Origin: Xanthobacteraceae bacterium | GTDB lineage: Bacteria > Pseudomonadota > Alphaproteobacteria > Rhizobiales > Xanthobacteraceae | NCBI GenBank assembly: GCA_030037105.1 | Contig: JASHRY010000239.1 | Location: 1 to 17,931, forward strand | Length of the DNA stretch: 17,931 nt | Direction of reading: 5' to 3' | In this document: positions 8,657 to 14,794 of the stretch, one piece after another | Position numbering within the stretch: position 1 is the first letter of the stretch | Layout of the letters: the number at the start of each line of letters is the position of its first letter | Notes under the pieces: generated by a model | What the model saw: the letters and a program-made list of their open reading frames with translations, nothing else | Database searches by the model: none | What the model was told of the DNA's origin: nothing | Translations under genes and position numbers: made by a program

Positions 8657-9153
8657 AAAACAAAGAAACGATCACGGTGACGATTACAATTAACGACAGT
8701 GAAGTGACCGCTGAAACCGCGCCCCTTGAGACACTAGCGGAATTTCTCAGGAACCGACTAGGCCTTACCGGAACTCATTTGGGATGTGAGGTTGGGTCGT
8801 GCGGCGCCTGCACTACGTTGATCGATTCCAAGGCAGCGCGATCGTGTCTTACATTGGCGGTTCAGGCTAATGGAAGAAAAGTTGTCACGGTTGAGGGCCT
8901 GTCAATCGGATTGAATGCGGCGCATCCGTTGCAGAAAGCTTTTATCGAACATTCAGCCATGCAGTGTGGATTTTGCACCCCTGGCGTACTAATGACGATG
9001 ATCGATTTTTTAGACTCGAACCCGAATCCGACGCGCGACAAAATTCGTGCGGGACTTGATTCAAATGTTTGCCGGTGTGGGGCCTATCAAAACATCGTCG
9101 ATGCTGTGCTTGAGGTTTCGCAGGCGGGAAAGAAACCGGAACCATGCAAGTGA
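8653..9153 (+). CDS. Molybdenum hydroxylase 2Fe-2S small subunit (CoxS-like)
   Basis: A 166-residue iron-sulfur subunit with all eight expected cysteines. The plant-ferredoxin-like N-terminal domain has C45, C50, C53 (GCEVGSCGACT) and C65; the helical C-terminal domain has C105 and C108 (CGFCTPG) and C140 and C142 (CRCGAYQNI). These hold two 2Fe-2S clusters that link the molybdenum centre to FAD. The ATG at 8653 is chosen because it gives an ATGA overlap with the FAD-subunit stop; an in-frame ATG at 8629 would add 8 residues. The complete cluster ligands argue that the enzyme is assembled and redox-active despite the altered large subunit. Confidence 0.94.
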   Translation: MKNKETITVTITINDSEVTAETAPLETLAEFLRNRLGLTGTHLGCEVGSCGACTTLIDSKAARSCLTLAVQANGRKVVTVEGLSIGLNAAHPLQKAFIEHSAMQCGFCTPGVLMTMIDFLDSNPNPTRDKIRAGLDSNVCRCGAYQNIVDAVLEVSQAGKKPEPCK

Positions 9154-9626
9154 CCTCAGTCTTTGCTACGCCGATTGAAGACCGTCATTTTGAAGACTAT
9201 GTGCCCGGCACGGTATTTGAATTTGGACCAGTCTCGGTGAACGAATCGGAGATTCTCGATTTCGCGCGCCGATATGATCCTCAGTATTTTCATACAGACC
9301 CGATAAAGTCGAAGTCTGGACCGTTCAGCGGTCTGATCGCGAGCGGCTGGCACACAGCAGGTATCATGATGCGGCCATTTGTCGATAATTATATGTCGAA
9401 GACAGCAGGGCTGGGCAGCCCCGGGCTTGAATACTTGCAATGGAAAAAGCCGGTTCGGCCGGGCGATCAATTGCGTATCAGAATATCAGTTGTAGATGCC
9501 AAGCGGTCCAAATCCAGGCCGGACCGTGGAATCCTGCGCCAGACTATTGATGTGCTCAATCAGAGCGATGATGTTGTTATGAGTCTTGAGATCACAAATT
9601 TCGTTCTTTGTCGTCGAATGCTTTAG
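9144..9626 (+). CDS. MaoC-like acyl dehydratase/hydratase
   Basis: A 160-residue single hotdog-fold protein of the MaoC family. It has the opening DRHFEDYVPGTVFEFG, a hydratase-type D45-x4-H50 pair (YDPQYFHTDP), SGLIASGWHT, and LEYLQWKKPVRPGDQLRI. Family members hydrate enoyl-CoA or dehydrate hydroxyacyl-CoA thioesters. The gene overlaps the 2Fe-2S gene by 10 bases and is the last gene of the operon in view. With the CoA ligase at the other end, it suggests that the pathway proceeds through CoA thioesters. No clear terminator follows; decayed DNA begins right after the stop. Confidence 0.9.
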   Translation: MQVTSVFATPIEDRHFEDYVPGTVFEFGPVSVNESEILDFARRYDPQYFHTDPIKSKSGPFSGLIASGWHTAGIMMRPFVDNYMSKTAGLGSPGLEYLQWKKPVRPGDQLRIRISVVDAKRSKSRPDRGILRQTIDVLNQSDDVVMSLEITNFVLCRRML

Positions 9627-9649
9627 GATGAAGAGAGAGATCTAAGCCG

Positions 9650-9899
9650 CAATGCGCTCCGGGCGGCCTGACGTCGGGCCAGCATCAGCACCATGAATGG
9701 AGTTTCGTTCAAGAACTCCTCGCACCAGCGGCCATCAAAGCTTTCGATGAAGGCATGCTGCGCTGGCTTGCCGGGATCGATGTAGTGCCAGTCGGCCTTG
9801 TTTTCGGCGGTCCGAGCCAGGATGGCGTTGCTGGTCAGTTCGGGTTCCGTTGTCGCTGACGGTCGCCTTAGGTTTGCCGCGCGCCGCCATCGCAATTAG
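9650..9899 (-). pseudogene. Fragment of an IS3-family transposase (DDE domain), frameshifted
   Basis: Reading the minus strand, one frame gives ARGKPKATVSDNGT, holding the second catalytic Asp region of an IS3-type integrase core. The next frame continues with ELTSNAIL, then DWHYIDPGKPAQHAFIESFDGRW with the catalytic Glu, then EEFLNETPF. Removing one base from the GGG at 9842-9844 would join the two (NGT-ELTSNAIL), so a single-base insertion explains the break. The N-terminal part with the first Asp, the helix-turn-helix ORF, and the C-terminal DYN...RPHS segment are all missing. No terminal inverted repeats were found. It is a dead internal fragment marking an old insertion or rearrangement. 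Confidence 0.8.
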
Positions 9900-9909
9900 G
9901 AATGAGTTC

Positions 9910-10130
9910 ATGCCTTGAGCCCAAAGGCGGGAAGCGCCTCGCCGGCGTGATCGGCAATGCGGTCCACGCCATGCGGATCGCGACGACGGAGATTGAGGAA
10001 AACTGGGCAGACCCCAAAGGGAGCTAAGGGGCCGTAAAGGTAGCAAAACGCGGTCGGCATCCCTTACGTCTCAGCAGCGATCCGAGATCGCGCAAGCTGC
10101 TGCTGTGGCCTGTTGGAAGCAGGGCCAAGC
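9910..10130 (+). pseudogene. Frameshifted remnant of a small KGG-motif protein gene
   Basis: One + frame from 9920 reads PKGGKRLAGVIGNAVHAMRI followed by ATTEIEENWADPKGS and a stop at 10024-10026. Another frame from 10030 reads GRKGSKTRSASLTSQQRSEI and then AQAAAVACWKQ. Joined, they match the layout of small rhizobial proteins with a VIGNAV..MRIATGE N-terminal half and a C-terminal GRKGGKARAxSLTxExRxEIAxxAAxxRW half. About two small indels around 10020-10032 would restore one frame, and the likely start ATG at 9910 is also out of frame. The function of the intact family is not known to me; the C-terminal motif resembles KGG stress-protein repeats. The assignment rests on remembered family layout. 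Confidence 0.55.
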
Positions 10131-10362
10131 AGTCCCTCATCGTCTTTATCGCCGTCCGGAAGCTCGGCAGCTCGCCGCTCTGTACAAGTTATCGCTTAAG
10201 TCCAGGGGAAACTAAGCTGGGGCTTCGGAGAAAGCCTTGTTCATATGCTCGACAGCGCAAATTGCCCGGTCCGACTTGTGGACTTTCCGTCGTTATTCTG
10301 GTACATGCCGCGGCAAGATGGCGGTGGCGTCAACGCCGGCGTCGTTCTTCCATTCATCGTGT

Positions 10363-10380
10363 GCGCTCAAGCGAGAGCGC
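10363..10380 (+). promoter_or_regulatory. Short hairpin immediately upstream of the rpsU ribosome binding site
   Basis: GCGCTC at 10363-10368 pairs with GAGCGC at 10375-10380 around a 6-base loop, ending just before the purine-rich Shine-Dalgarno sequence at 10383-10393. It could influence rpsU translation, but no covariation or known leader family was checked. Confidence 0.3.
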
Positions 10381-10397
10381 CTAGAAGAGGAGGATGC

Positions 10398-10673
10398 GTG
10401 CAGGTTCTTGTTCGCGACAATAATGTCGACCAAGCCCTCAAGGCGCTGAAGAAGAAGATGCAGCGCGAGGGTATTTTCCGTGAGATGAAGCTCCGCGGTC
10501 ATTACGAAAAGCCATCGGAAAGAAAGGCGAGGGAACGGGCGGAGGCGATCCGTCGCGCTCGCAAGCTCGCGCGCAAGCGATTGCAGCGCGAAGGTCTGTT
10601 GCCCATGAAGCCGAAGCCGGCCACGGCCGCCGGTGGCAAGTCCGGGCCGCCGCGCGCGCCACGCTTCGGCTGA
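10398..10673 (+). CDS. rpsU: Small ribosomal subunit protein bS21
   Basis: A 91-residue basic protein that matches alphaproteobacterial S21 end to end: [44 protein letters not shown] and [20 protein letters not shown], with a Gly/Pro/Lys-rich tail. It belongs to the 30S subunit near the anti-Shine-Dalgarno region and helps translation initiation. The start is GTG at 10398: family proteins begin MQVLVRDNN, and AGAAGAGGAGG at 10383-10393 sits at proper spacing. The open frame extends upstream to 10245, but that part has no S21 similarity. A terminator-like hairpin follows the stop. Confidence 0.95.
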   Translation: MQVLVRDNNVDQALKALKKKMQREGIFREMKLRGHYEKPSERKARERAEAIRRARKLARKRLQREGLLPMKPKPATAAGGKSGPPRAPRFG

Positions 10674-10696
10674 AGCATCGAGCGCGTTTTACCGAC

Positions 10697-10723
10697 GGCG
10701 CTGCGGGGCGGCCAGCGCCTTTT
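10697..10723 (+). terminator. Probable rho-independent terminator after rpsU
   Basis: GGCGCTG (10697-10703) and CAGCGCC (10713-10719) form a perfect 7-base-pair GC-rich stem with a 9-base loop, followed by TTTT. It lies 24 bases after the rpsU stop. The T run is short, so termination may be partial. Confidence 0.6.
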
Positions 10724-10849
10724 GCTGCGGGGCGGGACTATCGTCATCCCCCGCCGTGCTCTACAAGGCGTGCGCGGAGGCGCTGCGGTGCCACGGGGCA
10801 TCGGATGACGGAACCAGCGTTCGCGAGGAATAGGCGGCGAGGCCGGCGC

Positions 10850-11707
10850 ATGGCGGGGCATCCTCGACCGCTCGCGAGCTTGGGTTTCGCCGTGTCGATA
10901 CTTGGGGCGCTGGCGCTCGCCGGCTGCGCCGGCTTCGGCAGTCCCTCGGCATCCGACGATTCGCTCTATGCGACCTCGCAGTCGAACTTGACCTCGCTCA
11001 CCGAGGTCATTCAAAAACATCCCAACGATCCGCAAGCCTACAACATGCGCGGCTCGGCGTTCGGCGAAGCCGGCCGCACCGAGCAGGCGCTCGCCGATTT
11101 CAATAAAGCGATCAGCCTCGATCCCAATTACGCGCAGGCCTACGCGAACCGCGCCCTTGTCTATCGGCAAACCAACAAGCTTGATCTCGCGCTCGCCGAC
11201 TACAACAAGGCGCTGTCGATCAACGGTTCCTACGCGCTCGCTTATCTCGGCCGCGGCGGCGTCTACCGGCAGCTCGGCCGCGCCGTGCCGGCGCTCAACG
11301 ACTTCAACAAGGCCATCGCGCTCAAGCCCGACGATGCACAGGCCTATTACGATCGCGGCCTCCTTTATCAGAGCCAGCATCAGCATCAATTCGCCATCGA
11401 CGACTTCTCCACCGCCATAGGGCTCGCCTCGCAGAAGGCCGAACCGCGCGTGGCGCGCGCGTTGAGCTACCTCGCAATCGGCGATGCCAAATCGGCGGCG
11501 AGCGACCTCGACGCGGCCGTGCAGCTCGCCCCGACGAGCGTGCAGGCTTGGGCCAGCCGCGGGCTCGCCTATGAGCGCCTCGGGCAGTTGAACAAGGCGG
11601 CGGGCTCGTATGCGAAGGCGCTCAATATCAACGATAAATACACACCCGCGAAGGTCGGCTTTGCCCGCGTCGGCGGTAAGGTCGGCCAGTCATACCCGAC
11701 CTTCTGA
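10850..11707 (+). CDS. Tetratricopeptide repeat lipoprotein
   Basis: A 285-residue protein with a lipoprotein signal peptide: a basic start, a hydrophobic stretch and the lipobox LALAGC with Cys26 as the likely lipidated residue. The mature part is a chain of about six TPR units, such as AYNMRGSAFGEAGRTEQALADFNKAI, AYANRALVYRQTNKLDLALADYNKAL and AYYDRGLLYQSQHQHQFAIDDFSTAI. TPR lipoproteins of the NlpI type act as envelope scaffolds for peptidoglycan enzymes or assembly machines; the partner here is unknown. The ATG at 10850 gives a normal signal peptide; an in-frame ATG at 10805 would add 15 residues. It stands alone, with a VOC-fold gene 33 bases downstream. Confidence 0.88.
   Translation: MAGHPRPLASLGFAVSILGALALAGCAGFGSPSASDDSLYATSQSNLTSLTEVIQKHPNDPQAYNMRGSAFGEAGRTEQALADFNKAISLDPNYAQAYANRALVYRQTNKLDLALADYNKALSINGSYALAYLGRGGVYRQLGRAVPALNDFNKAIALKPDDAQAYYDRGLLYQSQHQHQFAIDDFSTAIGLASQKAEPRVARALSYLAIGDAKSAASDLDAAVQLAPTSVQAWASRGLAYERLGQLNKAAGSYAKALNINDKYTPAKVGFARVGGKVGQSYPTF
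11678..11703 (+). repeat. Inverted repeat at the 3' end of the TPR lipoprotein gene
   Basis: AAGGTCGG (11678-11685) is the exact reverse complement of CCGACCTT (11696-11703), with a 10-base loop, just inside the coding end. It is followed by CTTCTGA and not a T tract, so a terminator role is weak. Confidence 0.35.
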
Positions 11708-11740
11708 GGCCGCGGATAGCGAATAAGTGGGACAACGTCG

Positions 11741-12106
11741 ATGACCATTACGCTCAACCACACCATCGTTCCGGCGCGCGACAAAACCGCCGCCGCGAAA
11801 TTTTTCGCCCGCATCTTCGGCCTAAAGCGCGGGCGCAGCGGCTACTTTGCGCCGGTGCGGCTCAACAAAACGCTGACCCTGTTGTTCGATGAGGACACCA
11901 AGTTCGAGAGTCATCACTACGCGTTCCACGTTTCCGATCGTGAATTCGACGCCATCTTCGACCGCGTCAAGAAGGAGAAGATCGTCTTCGGCAGCGCGCC
12001 ATGGAGTCTCGATAATGGCAAGCTCAACAATTGGGGCGGCGGTCGCGGCTTCTATTTTCGTGATCCGAACGGACACGTGCTCGAGATCATGACGGTGCCG
12101 CAGTAA
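11741..12106 (+). CDS. VOC superfamily (glyoxalase/bleomycin-resistance-like) protein
   Basis: A 121-residue single-domain protein with the vicinal-oxygen-chelate fold pattern. It starts LNHTIVPARDKTAAAKFFARIFGL, has ESHHYAFHVSDREFDAIFDRV in the middle, and ends with the strand GGRGFYFRDPNGHVLEIMT, which carries the Glu usually used as a metal ligand. Members include glyoxalases, dioxygenases and resistance proteins; the substrate cannot be told. The ATG has GGGA about 9 bases upstream. It converges with the histidine kinase gene with only 12 bases between the stops. Confidence 0.85.
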   Translation: MTITLNHTIVPARDKTAAAKFFARIFGLKRGRSGYFAPVRLNKTLTLLFDEDTKFESHHYAFHVSDREFDAIFDRVKKEKIVFGSAPWSLDNGKLNNWGGGRGFYFRDPNGHVLEIMTVPQ

Positions 12107-12118
12107 ATGTAGCCCGCA

Positions 12119-13723
12119 TCAGACGTTTTCCGGCTGGGTTGTCGCGGGCACGGCCTGAGTCGGCCAGCGTTCGTGGGTGAGCGGCACGATCATGCGCACC
12201 GACAGCCCCTCATGGCCGTAGGTCGGGTGTACCTCGCCGTTCATCTGTCGCTCGATGACAAGGCCGATCAGGCGGGTGCCGAATCCGGTGCGTCGCGGCC
12301 GCCGTGCCGGCGGTCCGCCGCGCTCGACCCAATCGAACGTCAAAGTCACGCCGCGCTGTGCGCGCGCGACCGACCAGTTCAGTTCGAGCCGGCCCTGCGG
12401 TCGCGACAGGCTGCCGTGCTTGACGGCATTGTCGGCAAGCTCGTGCAGCGCGGCGCTCAGGCTGAAGGCCGGATCCGGATCGAGATCGACATCGGGCCCG
12501 GTGAAGGAGGTTTGATCGAGATAGGGCCCGAGCACGACGCGCAGCAGTTCGGCGAACGACGTTGATTTCCAGCCGGCCTCGGTGATCAGTCGGTAGGCGT
12601 TCGCCAACGCTAGCACGCGCGCTTGATACTTGCTCATGAGCTCGGCCATGTTCTTGGAATTTTTGGCCGTCTGCGAAAACAGCGCCAGCAGTTGAGAGAA
12701 CAGATTGCCAGAGCGATGGCGCAACTCGCGGATCATCAACTCATGACGCTGCTCCAATTGCCGGCGCTGAATGGCGCCGGCGACGAGATCGCCGACGGCG
12801 GCGAGGAACGAAGCGTCTTGCTCGCCGAACGAACGGCGCGTGTTGGTGCAGACACCGAGTATGCCGTAGGCCCGTCCGTCGCGGCCGGCGATGACGGTGC
12901 TCATGCCACTGACGCAGCCGTGATCGTGAAGATATTGGGGGATTGCGAAGCGCGTCTCCGCGGCGAAATCGACGACGACGAGCGGAACCGAGGAATCCAA
13001 AACGTACCGCGCGTAGTTGTCCTTTTCCTTCGAGGTGGCGATGGCGCCGATGCAACTTGGCTTCCACCCGACGCCGGCGCGCATGAGAAGGTCGGCGTCG
13101 CCGGGCAAAAGCTCGAGTACTTCGACGAAATCGACCGGCAAGGTGAGCGCGATAGTGCTGACCACGTCGTTGAGCAGCCGCTCGAGGCTGCTTTCGGCCA
13201 ACGCGCGTTCGCCGAGTTTCGCAAGCGCTCCCTGCTCTTTGATGCGGCTGCGCAGCTCGTTCTCGAGGTTCACCCGCTCAGTGGCGTCGTAGCAAAGGCC
13301 GATCATGCGCTCCGGCGCGCCATCCTTCGGCACGGCCGTGCCGACCGCCTCCATCCAGCGCGCTTCGCTCGTTCCCCGTGCAGCGACCCGGTAGCGCACC
13401 CGGTAGGGCCTGCCGCTGCGCAGCGCCGCGTTGATGGCATTGGCGACGTTTGGCCGATCCTCAGCGTGGACGTCGCGTTCGAAGAACGCGTACGAGCCGT
13501 CGAAACTGCCGACGGGCAGGCCGTGAATCGACTCCAGATTGCTCGACCACATTACCTCATTGGTGGCGACGTCCCAGGACCAGACGCCGACGTGTCCGGT
13601 TTCGAGTGCGTCGCGGACCGCGGCGAAATCCGGAAAGAATTCTTTTGCGGAACCTTCACCCGGTTTCCGATCCGGTTCCGTCGCGGTGACCATCTTCTTG
13701 ACCTCGGACCTGTCCATGCTCAT
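12119..13723 (-). CDS. Soluble PAS-GAF sensor histidine kinase, HWE family
   Basis: A 534-residue kinase with no membrane segment. A PAS domain lies at about 35-155 (VGVWSWDVATNEVMWSSNLE...CYDATERVNLE), and a GAF-like domain at about 165-320 ending YGILGVCTNTRRSFGEQDASF. The HWE-type kinase core follows: H-box ELRHRSGNLFSQLLAL with His336, N-box ALHELADNAVKHGSLS with Asn432, the W-x-E motif WVERGGP (465-470), and GFGTRLI. HWE and HisKA_2 kinases commonly feed PhyR in the alphaproteobacterial general stress response, and this one sits on the same strand as phyR about 1 kb away, so it is a good candidate PhyR kinase (inference). The ATG at 13723 has GGAGGT 8 bases upstream. No sigma-EcfG-type promoter was seen before it. 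Confidence 0.92.
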   Translation of the reverse strand: MSMDRSEVKKMVTATEPDRKPGEGSAKEFFPDFAAVRDALETGHVGVWSWDVATNEVMWSSNLESIHGLPVGSFDGSYAFFERDVHAEDRPNVANAINAALRSGRPYRVRYRVAARGTSEARWMEAVGTAVPKDGAPERMIGLCYDATERVNLENELRSRIKEQGALAKLGERALAESSLERLLNDVVSTIALTLPVDFVEVLELLPGDADLLMRAGVGWKPSCIGAIATSKEKDNYARYVLDSSVPLVVVDFAAETRFAIPQYLHDHGCVSGMSTVIAGRDGRAYGILGVCTNTRRSFGEQDASFLAAVGDLVAGAIQRRQLEQRHELMIRELRHRSGNLFSQLLALFSQTAKNSKNMAELMSKYQARVLALANAYRLITEAGWKSTSFAELLRVVLGPYLDQTSFTGPDVDLDPDPAFSLSAALHELADNAVKHGSLSRPQGRLELNWSVARAQRGVTLTFDWVERGGPPARRPRRTGFGTRLIGLVIERQMNGEVHPTYGHEGLSVRMIVPLTHERWPTQAVPATTQPENV

Positions 13724-14059
13724 GCGGTTCGACCTCCCCGTTCAGTTCGGCCTTCCCGTTCCCGGGGTCAAGGCCATGGATTTTGACTATCGTAGAAACA
13801 GGGCTGCCTCGCGGCGATGCGTCGCATCGTCAATACGGACTGGAGAGCGGTGCCGATACCGGCACGATCAGGGAAGTCGACCGTGTCCGCGTCGCGCGGG
13901 CGCGGGAAAAAGTTTCGACGCGGATTTATGCTGATGCGAGGCGCAACGTTTGCTTCGGTCTTTTAGTAGCGATCGGATTTTATGAGAGCATGATTTGGAA
14001 AAGCGGGAGCCGCGTTTCCCGAAAAAATCATGCTCTGCCGGAAAGCCGGAGCGGCGCTC
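13724..14059. other. Gene-free stretch upstream of the kinase gene
   Basis: About 336 bases between the kinase start and the end of the small exported-protein gene. Apart from the kinase ribosome binding site (13732-13737) and the palindromic repeat at 13985-14036, I see no convincing gene. A GGAAC on the minus strand at 13762-13758 lacks a CGTT at the right distance. Confidence 0.6.
13985..14036. repeat. Dispersed palindromic intergenic repeat, full copy
   Basis: The 12-base outer arms AGAGCATGATTT (13985-13996) and AAATCATGCTCT (14025-14036) are exact reverse complements. Inside are GGAAA/TTTCC and CGGGA/TCCCG complements, so the whole folds into a long hairpin. The sequence matches the AGAGCATGATCCGGAAAA-type repeat that is abundant between genes in Bradyrhizobium and related genomes. 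A truncated second copy lies at 16623-16662. Confidence 0.85.
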
Positions 14060-14398
14060 TTACGTGATGCAACGTCGATAAACATTTGCCAGCAATGGCG
14101 AAGAGATCGGACTGAAAGCCGGATCGCAACCGGACGGAATTTCCCTTGCTCCCGTCGGCGCGCGCCGGGGCGCAACCGGTGACGCCGGGAATCCGAGTTC
14201 GCCCGGGAGAGCGATCGGTTTTGCCGTCGGCAAGCGGTCGCCCTTGCGGGCGCGGTTCACGAACGGCGCCGGTTTTGTCGACAAACCCGCGTTGGCGCTC
14301 GTTGGCAATGACGGGAGCGAAACAAGGCTCGCTGTGAACAACGCAAGCAAAAGGAGTCCCATGACGCCTGCAACGCGAACAGACAGGATCGCGAACAT
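14060..14398 (-). CDS. Small exported protein of unknown function in the stress-response locus
   Basis: A 112-residue protein with a signal peptide: MFAILSVRVAGVMGLLLLAL followed by a cleavage site near TSANA. The mature part is Pro/Ala/Lys-rich and ends SGCDPAFSPISSPLLANVYRRCIT, with two cysteines that could form a disulfide. I recall this GC.xAFSP...xRC ending from hypothetical proteins of Rhizobiales, with no known function. The ATG at 14398 is preceded by GGGAGA at 8 bases; the open frame reaches 14485, but that part adds no signal-peptide logic. It has an exact GGAAC-N16-CGTT sequence about 86 bases upstream, so sigma-EcfG control is likely. Confidence 0.75.
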   Translation of the reverse strand: MFAILSVRVAGVMGLLLLALFTASLVSLPSLPTSANAGLSTKPAPFVNRARKGDRLPTAKPIALPGELGFPASPVAPRRAPTGAREIPSGCDPAFSPISSPLLANVYRRCIT

Positions 14399-14483
14399 CG
14401 GAATTGTCTCCCGGCGCCGACGCCCATCCCCCTGTCCCGAAACAGGCGCGGCCTTTGCGGCCGTCCGGCCACGCGCCGTGAGC

Positions 14484-14508
14484 AACGTATGTTGGCGCGC
14501 GTAGTTCC
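14484..14508 (-). promoter_or_regulatory. Sigma-EcfG-type promoter for the small exported protein gene
   Basis: On the minus strand GGAAC (14508-14504), 16 bases, then CGTT (14487-14484). This is an exact match to the GGAAC-N16/17-CGTT consensus of alphaproteobacterial EcfG sigma factors. The predicted transcript would have an untranslated leader of roughly 80 bases before the ATG at 14398. Confidence 0.75.
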
Positions 14509-14794
14509 GCGCCGAGATTCACCGTGTTGTGATGGAAATGCTCACACTTGCGTGATTGTCGGTTCGCGTGCGCGAAGCGGCGCCGGTTTGGACGGAACAA
14601 ATTCCGTAGTCGGCGCTTGTTGTCGAGACCGGCCATCCTTTCCCCCCTCCCCCCGTGCTTGGCCGGCCATAATGGGCGCAGTCGATGGACCGATCGGCTG
14701 CGCCCTAATTTTCGGTCAGGCGCGCACCCTGGTGCCATGCCGGATCCCGTGCCGGGCCATGATGCCTTGTGACGCCTCGGGGGAGGTTCGTGGA
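14509..14794. other. Intergenic stretch downstream of phyR
   Basis: About 286 bases between the phyR stop and the promoter of the small exported protein gene. It holds a C-rich tract near 14641-14654 and no convincing gene, terminator or second promoter. A + strand GGAAC at 14594-14598 lacks a CGTT partner. Confidence 0.5.

Noticed and set aside
7799..9153. 4-hydroxybenzoyl-CoA reductase as the identity of the molybdenum enzyme
   Set aside because: The neighbouring CoA ligase makes it tempting, but the FAD subunit shows no insertion with four clustered cysteines for the extra 4Fe-4S cluster, so the name is not supported.
10245..10397. 51-codon upstream extension of the rpsU frame
   Set aside because: It has no S21 similarity; the strong Shine-Dalgarno at 10383-10393 and the GTG at 10398 match the family N-terminus.
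10502..11389. 295-residue open frame on the - strand
   Set aside because: It is antisense to the TPR lipoprotein and rpsU genes and is a shadow of their repeated, GC-rich codons.
13738..13762. Minus-strand GGAAC upstream of the kinase gene as a sigma-EcfG promoter
   Set aside because: At 16 or 17 bases the -10 would read ACGG or CGGG and not CGTT, and it would overlap the ribosome binding site.
12623..13786. 387-residue open frame on the + strand
   Set aside because: It lies antisense to the kinase gene, whose PAS, GAF and HWE motifs are unmistakable. Long antisense frames are common in GC-rich coding DNA and the product matches no family I know.
14594..14619. GGAAC on the + strand as a further sigma-EcfG promoter
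   Set aside because: The bases 16 or 17 positions downstream are GCTT and CTTG, not CGTT, and no + strand gene follows.
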